The notes: generated by a model from the letters alone, not told the origin. DNA of 41,408 nucleotides from Spirochaetales bacterium (GCA_022508205.1 JAFLVQ010000003.1:1-41408); one strand, 5' to 3'; positions 1 through 9,827 are shown, numbered from the stretch's first letter. Numbers and translations are program-made.

Positions 1-624
1 ATAGTTCAGTACAAAATTAACGACCCGGTAGCTTATCTTTTTAATTTGAAAGAACCTAAAAAAACATTGCGGGAAATATCAATTGTTGCGATGAGCAAGA
101 TTTGCGGCGATTATCTTTTTGATGAAATCATCACTATTGCAAAATCCGATATTACTTTTAAAGTTTCCGAACTGCTGCAGCAGATGAGCGATTACATGAA
201 AATGGGAATCCAAATCAATACAGTTCAGCTGATGAATGTTACGCCTCCGCAGGCAGTGGAAGCCGCTTATAACGAAGTTTTGCAGGCGCAACAGGAAAAA
301 GACAAAATCGTTAACGAAGCAAAAACGGAATACAACAAAAAAGTTATTCCGGTAGAAGGCGAGGCTGAAAGAATTATTGCGCAGGCACGCGGATATTATG
401 CACAGCGAGTGAAAATTGCGGAAGGTGAAGCCAAATATTTCAATTCGCTTTATGAAGAATATTCCAAAGCACCGGAAATCACAAAAAAACGTATTTATCT
501 CGAAACATGGACGGAAGTATTGAAACGTTTCAAAAATGTTCAGGTTATTGATGAAAATCAGAAGAATGTGCTGCCGTTTTTGCCGCTGAATGGACAAAAT
601 GCGCAGACTAAGGAGGAAAAATAA
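1..624 (+). CDS. hflK: HflK-like band-7/SPFH membrane protease modulator, 5' end outside window
   Basis: Frame 1 is open from base 1 (IVQYKINDPVAYLFNLKEPKKTLRE...), so the listed start at 46 is internal; SPFH coiled coil with QQEKDKIVNEAKTEYNKKVIPVEGEAERIIAQARGYYAQRV; followed directly by hflC. Confidence 0.85.
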   Translation: MVQYKINDPVAYLFNLKEPKKTLREISIVAMSKICGDYLFDEIITIAKSDITFKVSELLQQMSDYMKMGIQINTVQLMNVTPPQAVEAAYNEVLQAQQEKDKIVNEAKTEYNKKVIPVEGEAERIIAQARGYYAQRVKIAEGEAKYFNSLYEEYSKAPEITKKRIYLETWTEVLKRFKNVQVIDENQKNVLPFLPLNGQNAQTKEEK

Positions 625-1635
625 ATGAGAGAAGTAAACCCTCAAAAGTCAGGATACAAACTGTTTTATGAAAAAAACAGGAAATGGATGATTTTCACAA
701 TTACGGTGCTGGTTGTCGTTGTGCTGTTTATGTGGCTTATGCCGGTTTATCTTTTGCAGGAAACTCAATATGCGGTAGTGACGCTTTTCGGTAAACCTAT
801 GCGTGAAATTAAAACTGCCGGATTGCATTTGAAAATTCCATACGTTGAAAAAGTCAATATTCTGCCTAAAGTTATAATGGATTGGGGCGGAGAAGTTCGT
901 CAATTTCCGACTTATGACAAACGAATGATTCTTGTCGATACTGCGGTGCGTTGGAAAATAAAAAATCCGATTGTTTTTTTTGAATCACTGTCTACGGTGG
1001 ATAATGCAATGCTGCGTCTTGACAACATTCTTGATTCCGCGTCACGGCAGGTAGTATCTCAGCATCCTTTTGAATCGCTTGTAAGAGATTCAAACCGTGT
1101 CAATCAACTTGATGAAAGAACAGTGGATTTGCTGCTTCAGCAGGGTTTTACAAAGGAAGATTTGATTTTTCCTGATATAGAACTCGGAAGAAGCGATTTG
1201 TCAAAGGAAATGTGCAGTGCTGCGGAAGAAGAACTTGATAAAATGGGAATCGAGATTGTTAATTTTTGGGTAAAAAAGATTAATTATATTGATGATAATT
1301 TGAAATCCGTTTACGAAAGTATGTGTGCGGAACGTCAGAAAATCGCGCAGACGTATCGTTCGGAAGGAGAGAAGTATCGGGAAAAGAAATTCGGCGAAAT
1401 CGAGGAACGGACAAAAGAAATTTTGGCATCCGCACAAGAAGAATCACGCCAGATTATGGGAGAAGCAGACGCAAAAGCTGCCGAAATTTACAGTCAGGCG
1501 TACAATCGTGATCAATCGACGAGAGATTTCTACGAGTTTATGAAAAAAATGGAAGCGTACAGAAATATTCCCGAAACCGTTTCATTGGTAATTTCTACCG
1601 ATTCGGAATTTTTTGACATGCTAAAGGAATATTAG
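625..1635 (+). CDS. hflC: HflC-like band-7/SPFH protein
   Basis: N-terminal TM helix then ETQYAVVTLFGKPMREIKTAGLHLKIPYVEKV, and AERQKIAQTYRSEGEKYREKKFGEIE; AGGAGG upstream; adjacent to hflK. Confidence 0.88.
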   Translation: MREVNPQKSGYKLFYEKNRKWMIFTITVLVVVVLFMWLMPVYLLQETQYAVVTLFGKPMREIKTAGLHLKIPYVEKVNILPKVIMDWGGEVRQFPTYDKRMILVDTAVRWKIKNPIVFFESLSTVDNAMLRLDNILDSASRQVVSQHPFESLVRDSNRVNQLDERTVDLLLQQGFTKEDLIFPDIELGRSDLSKEMCSAAEEELDKMGIEIVNFWVKKINYIDDNLKSVYESMCAERQKIAQTYRSEGEKYREKKFGEIEERTKEILASAQEESRQIMGEADAKAAEIYSQAYNRDQSTRDFYEFMKKMEAYRNIPETVSLVISTDSEFFDMLKEY

Positions 1636-1644
1636 GAGTAAAAA

Positions 1645-2586
1645 ATGACCGAAAATGAAAAAAATAAAATGGCGGTGCTGATAGATAGTGAAAATGTTTC
1701 GTCAAAGAAAATCGAGTTTATAATGAAAGAATCAATTCGGCACGGTCTTCTTACCATTAAAAGAATATACGGTGATTGGACGGATTCTTCTATGACTTCA
1801 TGGAAAAAAATTTTGCCCGACTACGCAATTCAGCCTATTCAGCAGTTTAAAAATACATCCGGTAAGAATTCTACGGACAGTGCATTGATTATCGATGCAA
1901 TGGATATTTTGTATACAAGCGAAATCGACGGTTTCATCATTGTTTCCAGTGACAGCGACTACACAAAACTTGCTGTGCGGCTGAGGGAATCGGGAAAGGT
2001 TGTCGTCGGAATCGGCGAGAAGAAAACTCCCAAGTCGTTAGTAAATGCCTGCAATGAATTTCGTTATATCGAAATTTTGGAAAAGAATTTTGAAGGAATA
2101 AAAAAAGAATTGACCGAGAAAAATACAAATAATATCGGCAATGAAAAACTGAAAGAAGAAGACGAACTTTTGCAGCATTTAATAGAAGCTTATGAAATGA
2201 TAGAGCAGGAATCCGAATGGAAAAATTTAAGCAGCATTGCAAATAATTTGAAGCGTCTTGATCCTGCTTTTACTCCGAATACATACGGATTCGGCAAACT
2301 TTCTCTTTTGATGGAATCTTATTCAAAAATTTTCGAACTGCGCAAAGATCCGCACCACAGAATTATAAAAGTGCGAAAGTTGAACGACAGAGAAGCTGCC
2401 AAACTGAAAAAAAAACCGAATCGTCGTCGGCGAAGCCGCAATAATACTGTTTTGAAAAATAGTTGTGAAACTGTGAGCGTTTCGGAAATTCAACTGGAAG
2501 AGCCCGACTGCGCAGATGCAAATAATAGCACACCTGAAAAGAAATGGAATATTTTGAGTCTTTTCGGCAGCCAAAAGGAAGACTGA
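1645..2586 (+). CDS. NYN (LabA/DUF88-like) domain protein with C-terminal OST-HTH/LOTUS-like domain
   Basis: [86 protein letters not shown] (NYN acidic motifs) plus LLQHLIEAYEMIEQESEWKNLSSIANNLKRLDPAFTPNTYGFGKLSLLMES (OST-HTH-like). Confidence 0.82.
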   Translation: MTENEKNKMAVLIDSENVSSKKIEFIMKESIRHGLLTIKRIYGDWTDSSMTSWKKILPDYAIQPIQQFKNTSGKNSTDSALIIDAMDILYTSEIDGFIIVSSDSDYTKLAVRLRESGKVVVGIGEKKTPKSLVNACNEFRYIEILEKNFEGIKKELTEKNTNNIGNEKLKEEDELLQHLIEAYEMIEQESEWKNLSSIANNLKRLDPAFTPNTYGFGKLSLLMESYSKIFELRKDPHHRIIKVRKLNDREAAKLKKKPNRRRRSRNNTVLKNSCETVSVSEIQLEEPDCADANNSTPEKKWNILSLFGSQKED

Positions 2587-2680
2587 AAAATTGTCGATGT
2601 TTACATTCCGAGCATTTTAGTGTATGTAACTGTATTCAATTGTTGCACTTCCGGATAGGGCAGGAGGAATTATAATTATT

Positions 2681-5557
2681 ATGGAAAAAATAAATCATAT
2701 AGAAACATTGATTGCTGATTTGGAGTCAGGAAAAATTACGTGCCGTGAAATTTTGGGAAATGTACTGCGTAATATTAAACAGTATGACAAAATTCTTGAC
2801 TGCTATATCAGTTTAAATGATGAAAAAACAATTTTGGAGCAAGCAGATGCTGCCGATAAACGCCGCAGAGAAGGCAAGGCACTTTCTAAAATCGACGGCT
2901 TGCCGATAGCGATAAAAGATAACATTACAGTATACGGAATGCCTACTACGTGCGGCTCGCGCATACTTGACGGATATAAATCTCCGTATGAAGCGACTGT
3001 CGCCGAGTCTCTTCGCAAGGTCGGTGCAATTATTTTGGGAAAAACAAACATGGACGAATTTGCTATGGGGTCTACTTCGGAAACGTCCGCATATCGCAAA
3101 ACCCGCAATCCCTATGATGCTCGGCGCGTTCCCGGCGGTTCTTCCGGTGGTTCGGCGGCGGCAGTCGCAGCAGGATTAGCTCCGTTTGCACTCGGAAGCG
3201 ATACCGGCGGTTCCATTCGTCAGCCGGCTGCGTTTTGCGGAGTTGTTGGAATAAAACCGACTTACGGGTTGGTTTCCCGTTACGGACTTGTTTCTTATGC
3301 ATCATCATTAGACCAGATAGGAACATTTGCCGGTGATGTGTACGGTGCTGCACTGCTTTTGAATTTTATTGCGAAAAAAGATGATAAAGATTCGACTTCG
3401 ATTTATTCATTTGACGGTGATTATACGCAGATGCTGCATCGGTCCATTGCCGGTAAAAAAATTGCATATTTTAAAGAATTTGTCGGTGAAGGTCTGCGAC
3501 CGGAATTAAAAGCAAAATTCGATGATTCGGCAGAAATATTGAAAAAACTCGGAGCTGTTGTGGAAGCGGTGGATTTCCCGGCGATTAAATACGCAATTGC
3601 TGTTTATTATTTCATTGCAACAGCCGAAGCTGCCGGAAATTTGGAACGGTATGACGGCGTAAAATATGGGTTTCGCAGTGATAAGCAGCAGAATTATGAA
3701 GAGATGCTTTTGTCAAGCCGCAGTTACGGTTTTGGAAAAGAAGTAAAGAAAAGAATTATGCTCGGAAATTTCGTGCTTTCTTCGGGTTACTATGATGCAT
3801 ATTATCGAAAAAGTCAAAAACTGCGAACATACATAATGAAAGAAATGGAAAAAGTTTTTGAGAAGTACGATTTTGTCATTGCACCGACAACTCCCGATAT
3901 AGCGTTTAAATTCGGTGAAGGCGACAGCGACCCGATGAAATTGTATCTCAGCGATATTACGACAGTACTTGCCAATTTAGCCGGGATTCCGGCATTGTCC
4001 GTGCCTTGCGGAACGGTTGATGAAATGCCGGTTGGTTTGCAGATTTTCGGGAAACCGTTGGATGAAGAAGGAATTTTAAATGCGGCTTATCAATTTGAGC
4101 AGGCTTTAAAACTTGATTTGGCACCGGATTTATCAAAACTCGCTGATTTGAAAACCGAAGCGAAAACCGAAAATGCCGAACATGAACCCGTGAAACGTGC
4201 GTCTGCGGTTTACACAAAAGAATTTATCCAGTCAATTTCCGATGGTTACATGAACCGCACAGCCGAGAACAGCAGGGTTCTTTGCCGCGAATTGGAGTCT
4301 TTGGTCGGTAAAAAAGTTATGATGTCGGGCTGCATTTATAAAATCAACAGTCTGGGCGGAATAGAATTTTATACACTGCGGGACAGAACGGGAATGACTC
4401 AGCTTGTGCTTGAAGGCGATTTGGCGAGAACGAAAATTTCGCCTATGTCTGCAGTGGAAGTTTACGGAAAGGTAACAAAAGAGGAACGAAGCCCTTATAA
4501 AAATATCGAAATAAAAGTTGAGAAACTTACTGTGCTTGCAGCTGCTGCACCGGAACTGCCGTTCCAAATAAGCGGTGATTTGGGGAAACTCAATTTGCCT
4601 ACGGTTCTTGACCATCGTCAATTATCTTTGCGAAATACGGAAATTGCGGATATTTTCAAGATTCAGGCTGAAATTGCCGGATCGTTTTCGGAGTTTCTGC
4701 GTCAGAATGAATTTATCGAAATAAAGACTTCAAAAATCGGAGCAAACGAAACCGAAGGCGGTACTAATGTATTCGAAATTAAATATTTCGATAGAAGTGC
4801 GTTTCTTGCACAATCTCCGCAGTTTTATAAACAAATGCTTGTCGGTACATCATTTGAGCGTGTATTTGAAGTTGGGCCGGTATTTCGTGCGGAAAAGCAT
4901 AATACAGTTCGCCATTTGAATGAATATACCAGCTTGGACTTTGAAATGGGTTACATCAAAGATGAGCAGGACGTAATCGATGTTCAAGAGCGTATGATTA
5001 AATATATATTGAAAAATATCAAAGACAAATATTCCGATGTATTGGAACGGCTTGGTGTAGATATGAAAATTCCCGATGCAATTCCGAGAATTCATTTCAT
5101 TCAGGCACTTGAAATTGCGGAAAAACTCGGTGTTAAAGATATGGACGGGGATTTGTCGCCGGAAGGTGAAAAAACAGTTTGCCGCTATATAGAGGAAAAA
5201 ACCGGAAGCCAGTTTGTTTATATTGTCGGGTATCCGGTTAAAAAGCGTCCTATGTATACAATGCCTGACGAAAGACTGCCGGGATACACTCGTTCGTTTG
5301 ATTTATTGTACAAAGGTTTGGAAATTACGTCCGGAGGTCAGCGTATTCATGATTATGAACAGCTGAAAAGCAGTATGATTGCCAAAGGATTGAATCCGGC
5401 TGCATACAAACCTTATCTTGATGCCTTTAAATTCGGAATGCCTCCTCACGGCGGACTGGGAATGGGCTTGGAACGGCTTACAATGCGTCTGCTTGAACTC
5501 AATAATATTCGTGAAGCAACCTTATTCCCTCGTGATATTGGCCGCCTTGAACCGTAG
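2681..5557 (+). CDS. gatA-aspS: GatA (Asp/Glu-tRNA amidotransferase subunit A) fused to archaeal-type aspartyl-tRNA synthetase
   Basis: N-terminal half: amidase signature IKDNI / PGGSSGGSAAAVAAG / GSDTGGSIRQPAAFCG. C-terminal half: class II synthetase with TEGGTNVFEIKYFDRSAFLAQSPQFYKQML, FRAEKHNTVRHLNEYTSLDFEM, RSFDLLYKGLEITSGGQRIHDY, GMPPHGGLGMGLERL, LFPRDIGRLEP. One uninterrupted 958-codon frame. Confidence 0.92.
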   Translation: MEKINHIETLIADLESGKITCREILGNVLRNIKQYDKILDCYISLNDEKTILEQADAADKRRREGKALSKIDGLPIAIKDNITVYGMPTTCGSRILDGYKSPYEATVAESLRKVGAIILGKTNMDEFAMGSTSETSAYRKTRNPYDARRVPGGSSGGSAAAVAAGLAPFALGSDTGGSIRQPAAFCGVVGIKPTYGLVSRYGLVSYASSLDQIGTFAGDVYGAALLLNFIAKKDDKDSTSIYSFDGDYTQMLHRSIAGKKIAYFKEFVGEGLRPELKAKFDDSAEILKKLGAVVEAVDFPAIKYAIAVYYFIATAEAAGNLERYDGVKYGFRSDKQQNYEEMLLSSRSYGFGKEVKKRIMLGNFVLSSGYYDAYYRKSQKLRTYIMKEMEKVFEKYDFVIAPTTPDIAFKFGEGDSDPMKLYLSDITTVLANLAGIPALSVPCGTVDEMPVGLQIFGKPLDEEGILNAAYQFEQALKLDLAPDLSKLADLKTEAKTENAEHEPVKRASAVYTKEFIQSISDGYMNRTAENSRVLCRELESLVGKKVMMSGCIYKINSLGGIEFYTLRDRTGMTQLVLEGDLARTKISPMSAVEVYGKVTKEERSPYKNIEIKVEKLTVLAAAAPELPFQISGDLGKLNLPTVLDHRQLSLRNTEIADIFKIQAEIAGSFSEFLRQNEFIEIKTSKIGANETEGGTNVFEIKYFDRSAFLAQSPQFYKQMLVGTSFERVFEVGPVFRAEKHNTVRHLNEYTSLDFEMGYIKDEQDVIDVQERMIKYILKNIKDKYSDVLERLGVDMKIPDAIPRIHFIQALEIAEKLGVKDMDGDLSPEGEKTVCRYIEEKTGSQFVYIVGYPVKKRPMYTMPDERLPGYTRSFDLLYKGLEITSGGQRIHDYEQLKSSMIAKGLNPAAYKPYLDAFKFGMPPHGGLGMGLERLTMRLLELNNIREATLFPRDIGRLEP

Positions 5558-5582
5558 TTTTCAGCAAATAGGAGTGCAAAAA

Positions 5583-6803
5583 ATGAATAGTTGTTTAAAT
5601 ACATTAAAAGAGCGCGGTTTTTTTCAGCAATGTACTGATATTGAAGGACTTTCGGCTTTGATGGATAAAGGTCCGGTAACATTTTACGTAGGCTGCGATC
5701 CAACGGGAGTGAGTTTGCACATTGGTCACATGGTGCCGTTTTTTGCACTACGTCATTTAAAAAATGCCGGTCATCACGGTATTGCACTGATTGGCGGAGG
5801 AACGGCTCGTATCGGAGATCCGTCGGGCAAAACGGAAATGCGCAAAATGCTGACTTATGAAGCAATTGACCGAAATGTAGAAAAGATTAAAGCGCAGCTG
5901 GATAGATTTTTGAGGTTTGATAATGAAACTGCATTTGCCGTCAACAACAAAGATTGGCTTGCGGATTTGAATTATATCGATTTTTTGCGTGATATAGGTT
6001 CGTGTTTCTCGGTAAACAGAATGCTCACTTTTGAAGCGTATAAGAAACGAATGGAAACAGGGTTAAGCTTTTTAGAATTCAATTATCAATTGCTGCAAAG
6101 TTATGATTTTCTGAAGCTACATGAAAAATACGGCTGTAATCTGCAAATTGGCGGGGATGATCAGTGGGGAAATATGGTAGCCGGAGTAGATTTGATTCGC
6201 CGCAAAATGGGAAATGATCGTGAAGTTTATGCATTGACATTTCCTTTAATTACTCGTTCCGACGGAAAGAAAATGGGAAAAACCGAAAAAGGTGCGCTGT
6301 TTCTTGACCCGGAACTTACACCGGTTTATGATTTTTTCCAGTATTGGCGAAATATAGCAGATCAGGATGTGCGAAAATGTATGCTTTTATTTACATTTTT
6401 GTCGATTGATGAAATCGATGAAATTTGTGCCGGTGACATAAACAAGGCAAAAGAACGTTTGGCTTGGGAAGTTACTGCCGAAATTCATGGAAAAGATGCA
6501 GCGGATAATGCGCTTGCCGGTGCTAAAGCTGCATTCGGCGGCGGTGACAGTATCGAGATGATGCCGACTACGGAAATTCACGAAGAACGCTTAAAGAGCG
6601 GAATCGGCATTCTCGATTTAATGGTAGAATGTAAAATGGCGGCAACAAAAAGCGAAGTACGCCGTTTGATTTCGCAAGGTGGCTGCAAAATTAACGGTGA
6701 AAAAATTACCGATGACAAAATGATTGTTGATAATTCCTATGTTACCGACAAGGGAATTATTTTACGAATGGGGAAAAAGAAAGTTCACAGGATAAAAGTT
6801 TAA
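5583..6803 (+). CDS. tyrS: Tyrosyl-tRNA synthetase
   Basis: YVGCDPTGVSLHIGHMVPF (HIGH), GGDDQWGN, DGKKMGKTEKGALFLD (KMSKS-like), C-terminal S4 domain; start at ATG 5583 preceded by AGGAG rather than the longer ORF start at 5418. Confidence 0.93.
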   Translation: MNSCLNTLKERGFFQQCTDIEGLSALMDKGPVTFYVGCDPTGVSLHIGHMVPFFALRHLKNAGHHGIALIGGGTARIGDPSGKTEMRKMLTYEAIDRNVEKIKAQLDRFLRFDNETAFAVNNKDWLADLNYIDFLRDIGSCFSVNRMLTFEAYKKRMETGLSFLEFNYQLLQSYDFLKLHEKYGCNLQIGGDDQWGNMVAGVDLIRRKMGNDREVYALTFPLITRSDGKKMGKTEKGALFLDPELTPVYDFFQYWRNIADQDVRKCMLLFTFLSIDEIDEICAGDINKAKERLAWEVTAEIHGKDAADNALAGAKAAFGGGDSIEMMPTTEIHEERLKSGIGILDLMVECKMAATKSEVRRLISQGGCKINGEKITDDKMIVDNSYVTDKGIILRMGKKKVHRIKV

Positions 6804-6813
6804 TCGAAAGAGA

Positions 6814-6852
6814 ACGTGGGATTTGTTTTGAGCAAATTCCACGTTTTTTTAT
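6814..6852 (+). terminator. Rho-independent terminator after tyrS
   Basis: AACGTGGGATTTG...CAAATTCCACGTT stem (one wobble) followed by a T-run. Confidence 0.85.
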
Positions 6853-6896
6853 TTCGGGCAAATATATTTCTTACTTACTTTATATCCCAAATAAGA

Positions 6897-6913
6897 ATAC
6901 AGGTCTGGGCATT
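6897..6913 (+). repeat. Partial copy (right arm) of dispersed palindromic repeat
   Basis: GAATACAGGTCTGGGCA, shared with the copy near 8198-8216; left arm degraded. Confidence 0.6.
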
Positions 6914-7139
6914 TTTTTTATTCCTCCGATATTTTAGCTTCTCAAATTATTACGAAATTAAATTGGCGCATGTTGTTATTTTTGTATCAATTGTAAATAT
7001 ATTTATTTTATGCACTCTGCTTACCCGATAGGCACGCAAACACGAAATTAAAGTAAATTGCTGTAATTTCGTATATTAAAAGTATTATTTGTACTTTTTG
7101 GAAATCGTTCTTTTAAATTGAAAACGGAGGAATATCAAA

Positions 7140-8132
7140 ATGAAGATCGCTTTTTACGATACAAGAGTTTATGACAAGGCAGCTTTCAGTGCGCAGAATA
7201 AAAATTTTCTTTATGATATTGATTTTTTTGATTTCAGACTTAATGAAAAAACTGCATTGGCTTCAAAAAATTACGATGCCGTGTGTGTGTTTGTAAATGA
7301 TAATTTGGATAAAAAAGTCATTAATGTATTAAAGTTGAACGGAATTAAACTGATTCTTCTGCGGTGTGCCGGCTTTAATAATGTGGATTTAAATGCTGCA
7401 AAGGATGCCGGCATTACGGTTTTAAGAGTGCCGATGTATTCGCCGTATTCGATTGCCGAACATGCAGTAGCTCTTTTATTGGCTCTTACGCGCAAAATTC
7501 CGCAGGCATATTTGAGAACCCGAAGCGGAAATTTTACGTTGGACGGACTGACCGGACGCAATCTTCACGGACTTACCGCAGGAATTTTGGGTACGGGAAA
7601 AATCGGCAAAGTTATGGCTGAAATACTTGCAGGCTTTGGAATGAACATCGTTCTTTATGATGCGTATCCGGATAAAAATTGGGCAGAGTCAAAAGGCTTT
7701 GCGTACTTGCCGCTGATTGATTTTTTCAAACAGGGCGATGTAATCAGTCTGCATTGCCCGCTTACAAACGATACAAAACATATTATAAATGAAAATTCGC
7801 TTAAATTAGTTAAGCATGACGCTATTATTATAAATACGGGACGAGGCGCACTTATCGATACGCATTCGCTTGTAAAGGCTTTGAAGCAGGGAAAAATCGG
7901 CGGTGCGGCACTTGATGTTTATGAGGAAGAAAGCAATTATTTTTTTAATGATTGGTCTGTAGATGTAATTCGTGATGACGTACTTGCAAGACTTTTAACA
8001 TTCCCGAATGTCATAATAACAAGTCATCAGGCTTTTCTTACTTCAAATGCGCTTAATTCCATTGCAGAAGTTACTCTTGCGAATGCCAATGCATTTGAAA
8101 ATGGCAAAGAACTTGTCAATCTTGTGGAATAA
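7140..8132 (+). CDS. ldhA: D-2-hydroxyacid dehydrogenase, D-lactate dehydrogenase-like
   Basis: NAD-binding GILGTGKIGKVMAEIL, INTGRGALIDTHSLVKALKQGKIGGAALDVYEEE, SHQAFLTSNALNSIAEVTL; resembles the fermentative LdhA subgroup. Confidence 0.8.
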   Translation: MKIAFYDTRVYDKAAFSAQNKNFLYDIDFFDFRLNEKTALASKNYDAVCVFVNDNLDKKVINVLKLNGIKLILLRCAGFNNVDLNAAKDAGITVLRVPMYSPYSIAEHAVALLLALTRKIPQAYLRTRSGNFTLDGLTGRNLHGLTAGILGTGKIGKVMAEILAGFGMNIVLYDAYPDKNWAESKGFAYLPLIDFFKQGDVISLHCPLTNDTKHIINENSLKLVKHDAIIINTGRGALIDTHSLVKALKQGKIGGAALDVYEEESNYFFNDWSVDVIRDDVLARLLTFPNVIITSHQAFLTSNALNSIAEVTLANANAFENGKELVNLVE

Positions 8133-8173
8133 AAAATATTTTGCGTTGCAGCAAGTTGTGAATCGGGCAATAA

Positions 8174-8216
8174 GGTGTCAGACCTTGATTCCGAAACAGA
8201 ATACAGGTCTGGGCAT
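8174..8216 (+). repeat. Dispersed palindromic repeat copy
   Basis: GGTGTCAGACCTTGATTCC-gaaac-AGAATACAGGTCTGGGCATC hairpin. Confidence 0.75.
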
Positions 8217-8245
8217 CAATCTCGGCAGAATTGAAATGAGAATTA

Positions 8246-8273
8246 TTGACACTCTGATTATTTCAAGTATACT
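8246..8273 (+). promoter_or_regulatory. Sigma-70-like promoter for the ABC transporter operon
   Basis: TTGACA (8246-8251), 16-nt spacer, TATACT (8268-8273), upstream of ATG 8328. Confidence 0.65.
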
Positions 8274-8327
8274 TCCCGCATGTTTCTCAATGTTTTGGGA
8301 TATAAATTTACGGTCAGAGGTTTTACT

Positions 8328-9143
8328 ATGAGAAAAGGTATGAATACGGCATTGATTTTAGCGGTGACATTTTCAATGATCGCTGCTGCGAGCTGTAAAA
8401 AAACAGTCAATAGGGTAGATAACTCGCTTTCCGCGTTGAAGGAGCGCGGAGTTTTTGTTTTGGGACTTGACGATTCATTTCCTCCGCTTGGTTTTCGCAA
8501 TGAGGATAATGAAATCGTAGGTTACGACATTGATTTGGCAAAAGAAGTAGCTGCCCGTTTGGAAGTGAATTTCAAAGCGCAGCCTATCGATTGGGATGCA
8601 AAAGAAATGGAACTGGAAACAGGGAAAATCGACTGTATTTGGAACGGTTTTACAGTGACAGCCGAAAGGGCGGCTGTTTTATCTTTTACAAAACCATATT
8701 TGAATAATGAACAAGTTTTGGTTGTGCGTGAAAACAGCGGAATTACTGCATTGGCAGATATGAAAGGAAAAACCGTAGGAATTCAAAGCGGGTCGAGTGC
8801 TCAGGCCGCTGTTGACGGCAACGAAGGATTCTCATCATCATTGGCAAATAAAGTACTGTTTAAAGATAATATTACAGCGTTAAATGATTTGGATATAGGC
8901 GGGGTCGACGGTGTTGTAATGGACAGTGTTGTTGCAAATTATTCGATTGCCCAATCTAAAAAGGCGTTTAAAGTAGTAGATGAAGCATTATCGAATGAGG
9001 CTTATGCTGTTGCATTCAGAAAAAGCGATGTGCAGCTTCGTGACGAAGTTCAGAAAATCCTAACGGAAATGCAGGCTGACGGGACTGTTACCGCTATTTC
9101 TCAAAAATGGTTTGGGCGCGATATTTCTGTTATTGAAAAATAA
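8328..9143 (+). CDS. Amino-acid ABC transporter substrate-binding lipoprotein (SBP family 3)
   Basis: Lipoprotein signal ...TFSMIAAASCKK; FVLGLDDSFPPLGFRNEDNEIVGYDIDLAKEVAARL; GKIDCIWNGFTVTAERAAVLSFTKPY. Confidence 0.9.
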   Translation: MRKGMNTALILAVTFSMIAAASCKKTVNRVDNSLSALKERGVFVLGLDDSFPPLGFRNEDNEIVGYDIDLAKEVAARLEVNFKAQPIDWDAKEMELETGKIDCIWNGFTVTAERAAVLSFTKPYLNNEQVLVVRENSGITALADMKGKTVGIQSGSSAQAAVDGNEGFSSSLANKVLFKDNITALNDLDIGGVDGVVMDSVVANYSIAQSKKAFKVVDEALSNEAYAVAFRKSDVQLRDEVQKILTEMQADGTVTAISQKWFGRDISVIEK

Positions 9144-9146
9144 AGT

Positions 9147-9827
9147 ATGGGGTTCGATAAATACTTGAAAATGCTTAAAGCGATGCTCGGCGGTTCGCTG
9201 GTATCGCTTGAAGTTTTTTTTCTGACACTTCTTTTTTCCATACCGCTGGCACTTCCGATTGCTGTTGGCAGAATGTCTAAAAACAAATTACTTTCAGGCA
9301 GTACAAATGTATTTCTTCTCATTATACGCGGTACGCCGCTTATGCTTCAGCTGCTTGTCGTATATTTTGGACCGGGAATTTTTATTCGCTGGCTGAATGG
9401 ACTGGGGTATGAAATAGCTTTTGTGTGGAATCGTTTTGCGGCAGCTATAATTGCGCTGTCCATTAATTATTCTGCATACTTTGCGGAAATCTACCGCGGC
9501 GGAATTGAGTCTATTCCGAAAGGGCAGTATGAAGCTGCGAGGGTTCTCGGTTTTACTCCGGCTCAGACATTTTTTAAAATAGTTTTGCCGCAGGTTGTAA
9601 AGCGTATTGTTCCGGCTATGGGGAATGAAGTAATTACACTTGTAAAGGATACGGCATTGGTTTCCGTAATCGGAGTTGCGGAATTGTTAATGGTGGCTAA
9701 GGAACGGCAAAGCGCATTATTTTCGTTTACGCCGCTTTTTATTGCCGGAGTATTTTATTTTATAATGAATTGGGGCGTTTCTGCTGCATTTGCAAAACTG
9801 GAAAAGAAACTGTCGTATTATCATTAA
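9147..9827 (+). CDS. Amino-acid ABC transporter permease (His/Glu/Gln/Arg family)
   Basis: [56 protein letters not shown] (EAA loop). Confidence 0.92.
   Translation: MGFDKYLKMLKAMLGGSLVSLEVFFLTLLFSIPLALPIAVGRMSKNKLLSGSTNVFLLIIRGTPLMLQLLVVYFGPGIFIRWLNGLGYEIAFVWNRFAAAIIALSINYSAYFAEIYRGGIESIPKGQYEAARVLGFTPAQTFFKIVLPQVVKRIVPAMGNEVITLVKDTALVSVIGVAELLMVAKERQSALFSFTPLFIAGVFYFIMNWGVSAAFAKLEKKLSYYH

Noticed and set aside
79-645. Minus-strand ORF of 188 aa opposite hflK
   Set aside because: Antisense shadow of a clear SPFH coding region; low-complexity Phe/Ile-rich translation with no domain.
4250-5557. Separate aspS gene starting at internal ATG 4250
   Set aside because: No plausible Shine-Dalgarno and no intergenic stop; the continuous frame favours a fusion, though internal initiation is not excluded.
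6816-7031. Small plus-strand ORF between tyrS and ldhA
   Set aside because: Begins in a terminator hairpin and runs through a repeat; Phe-rich translation without homology signal.
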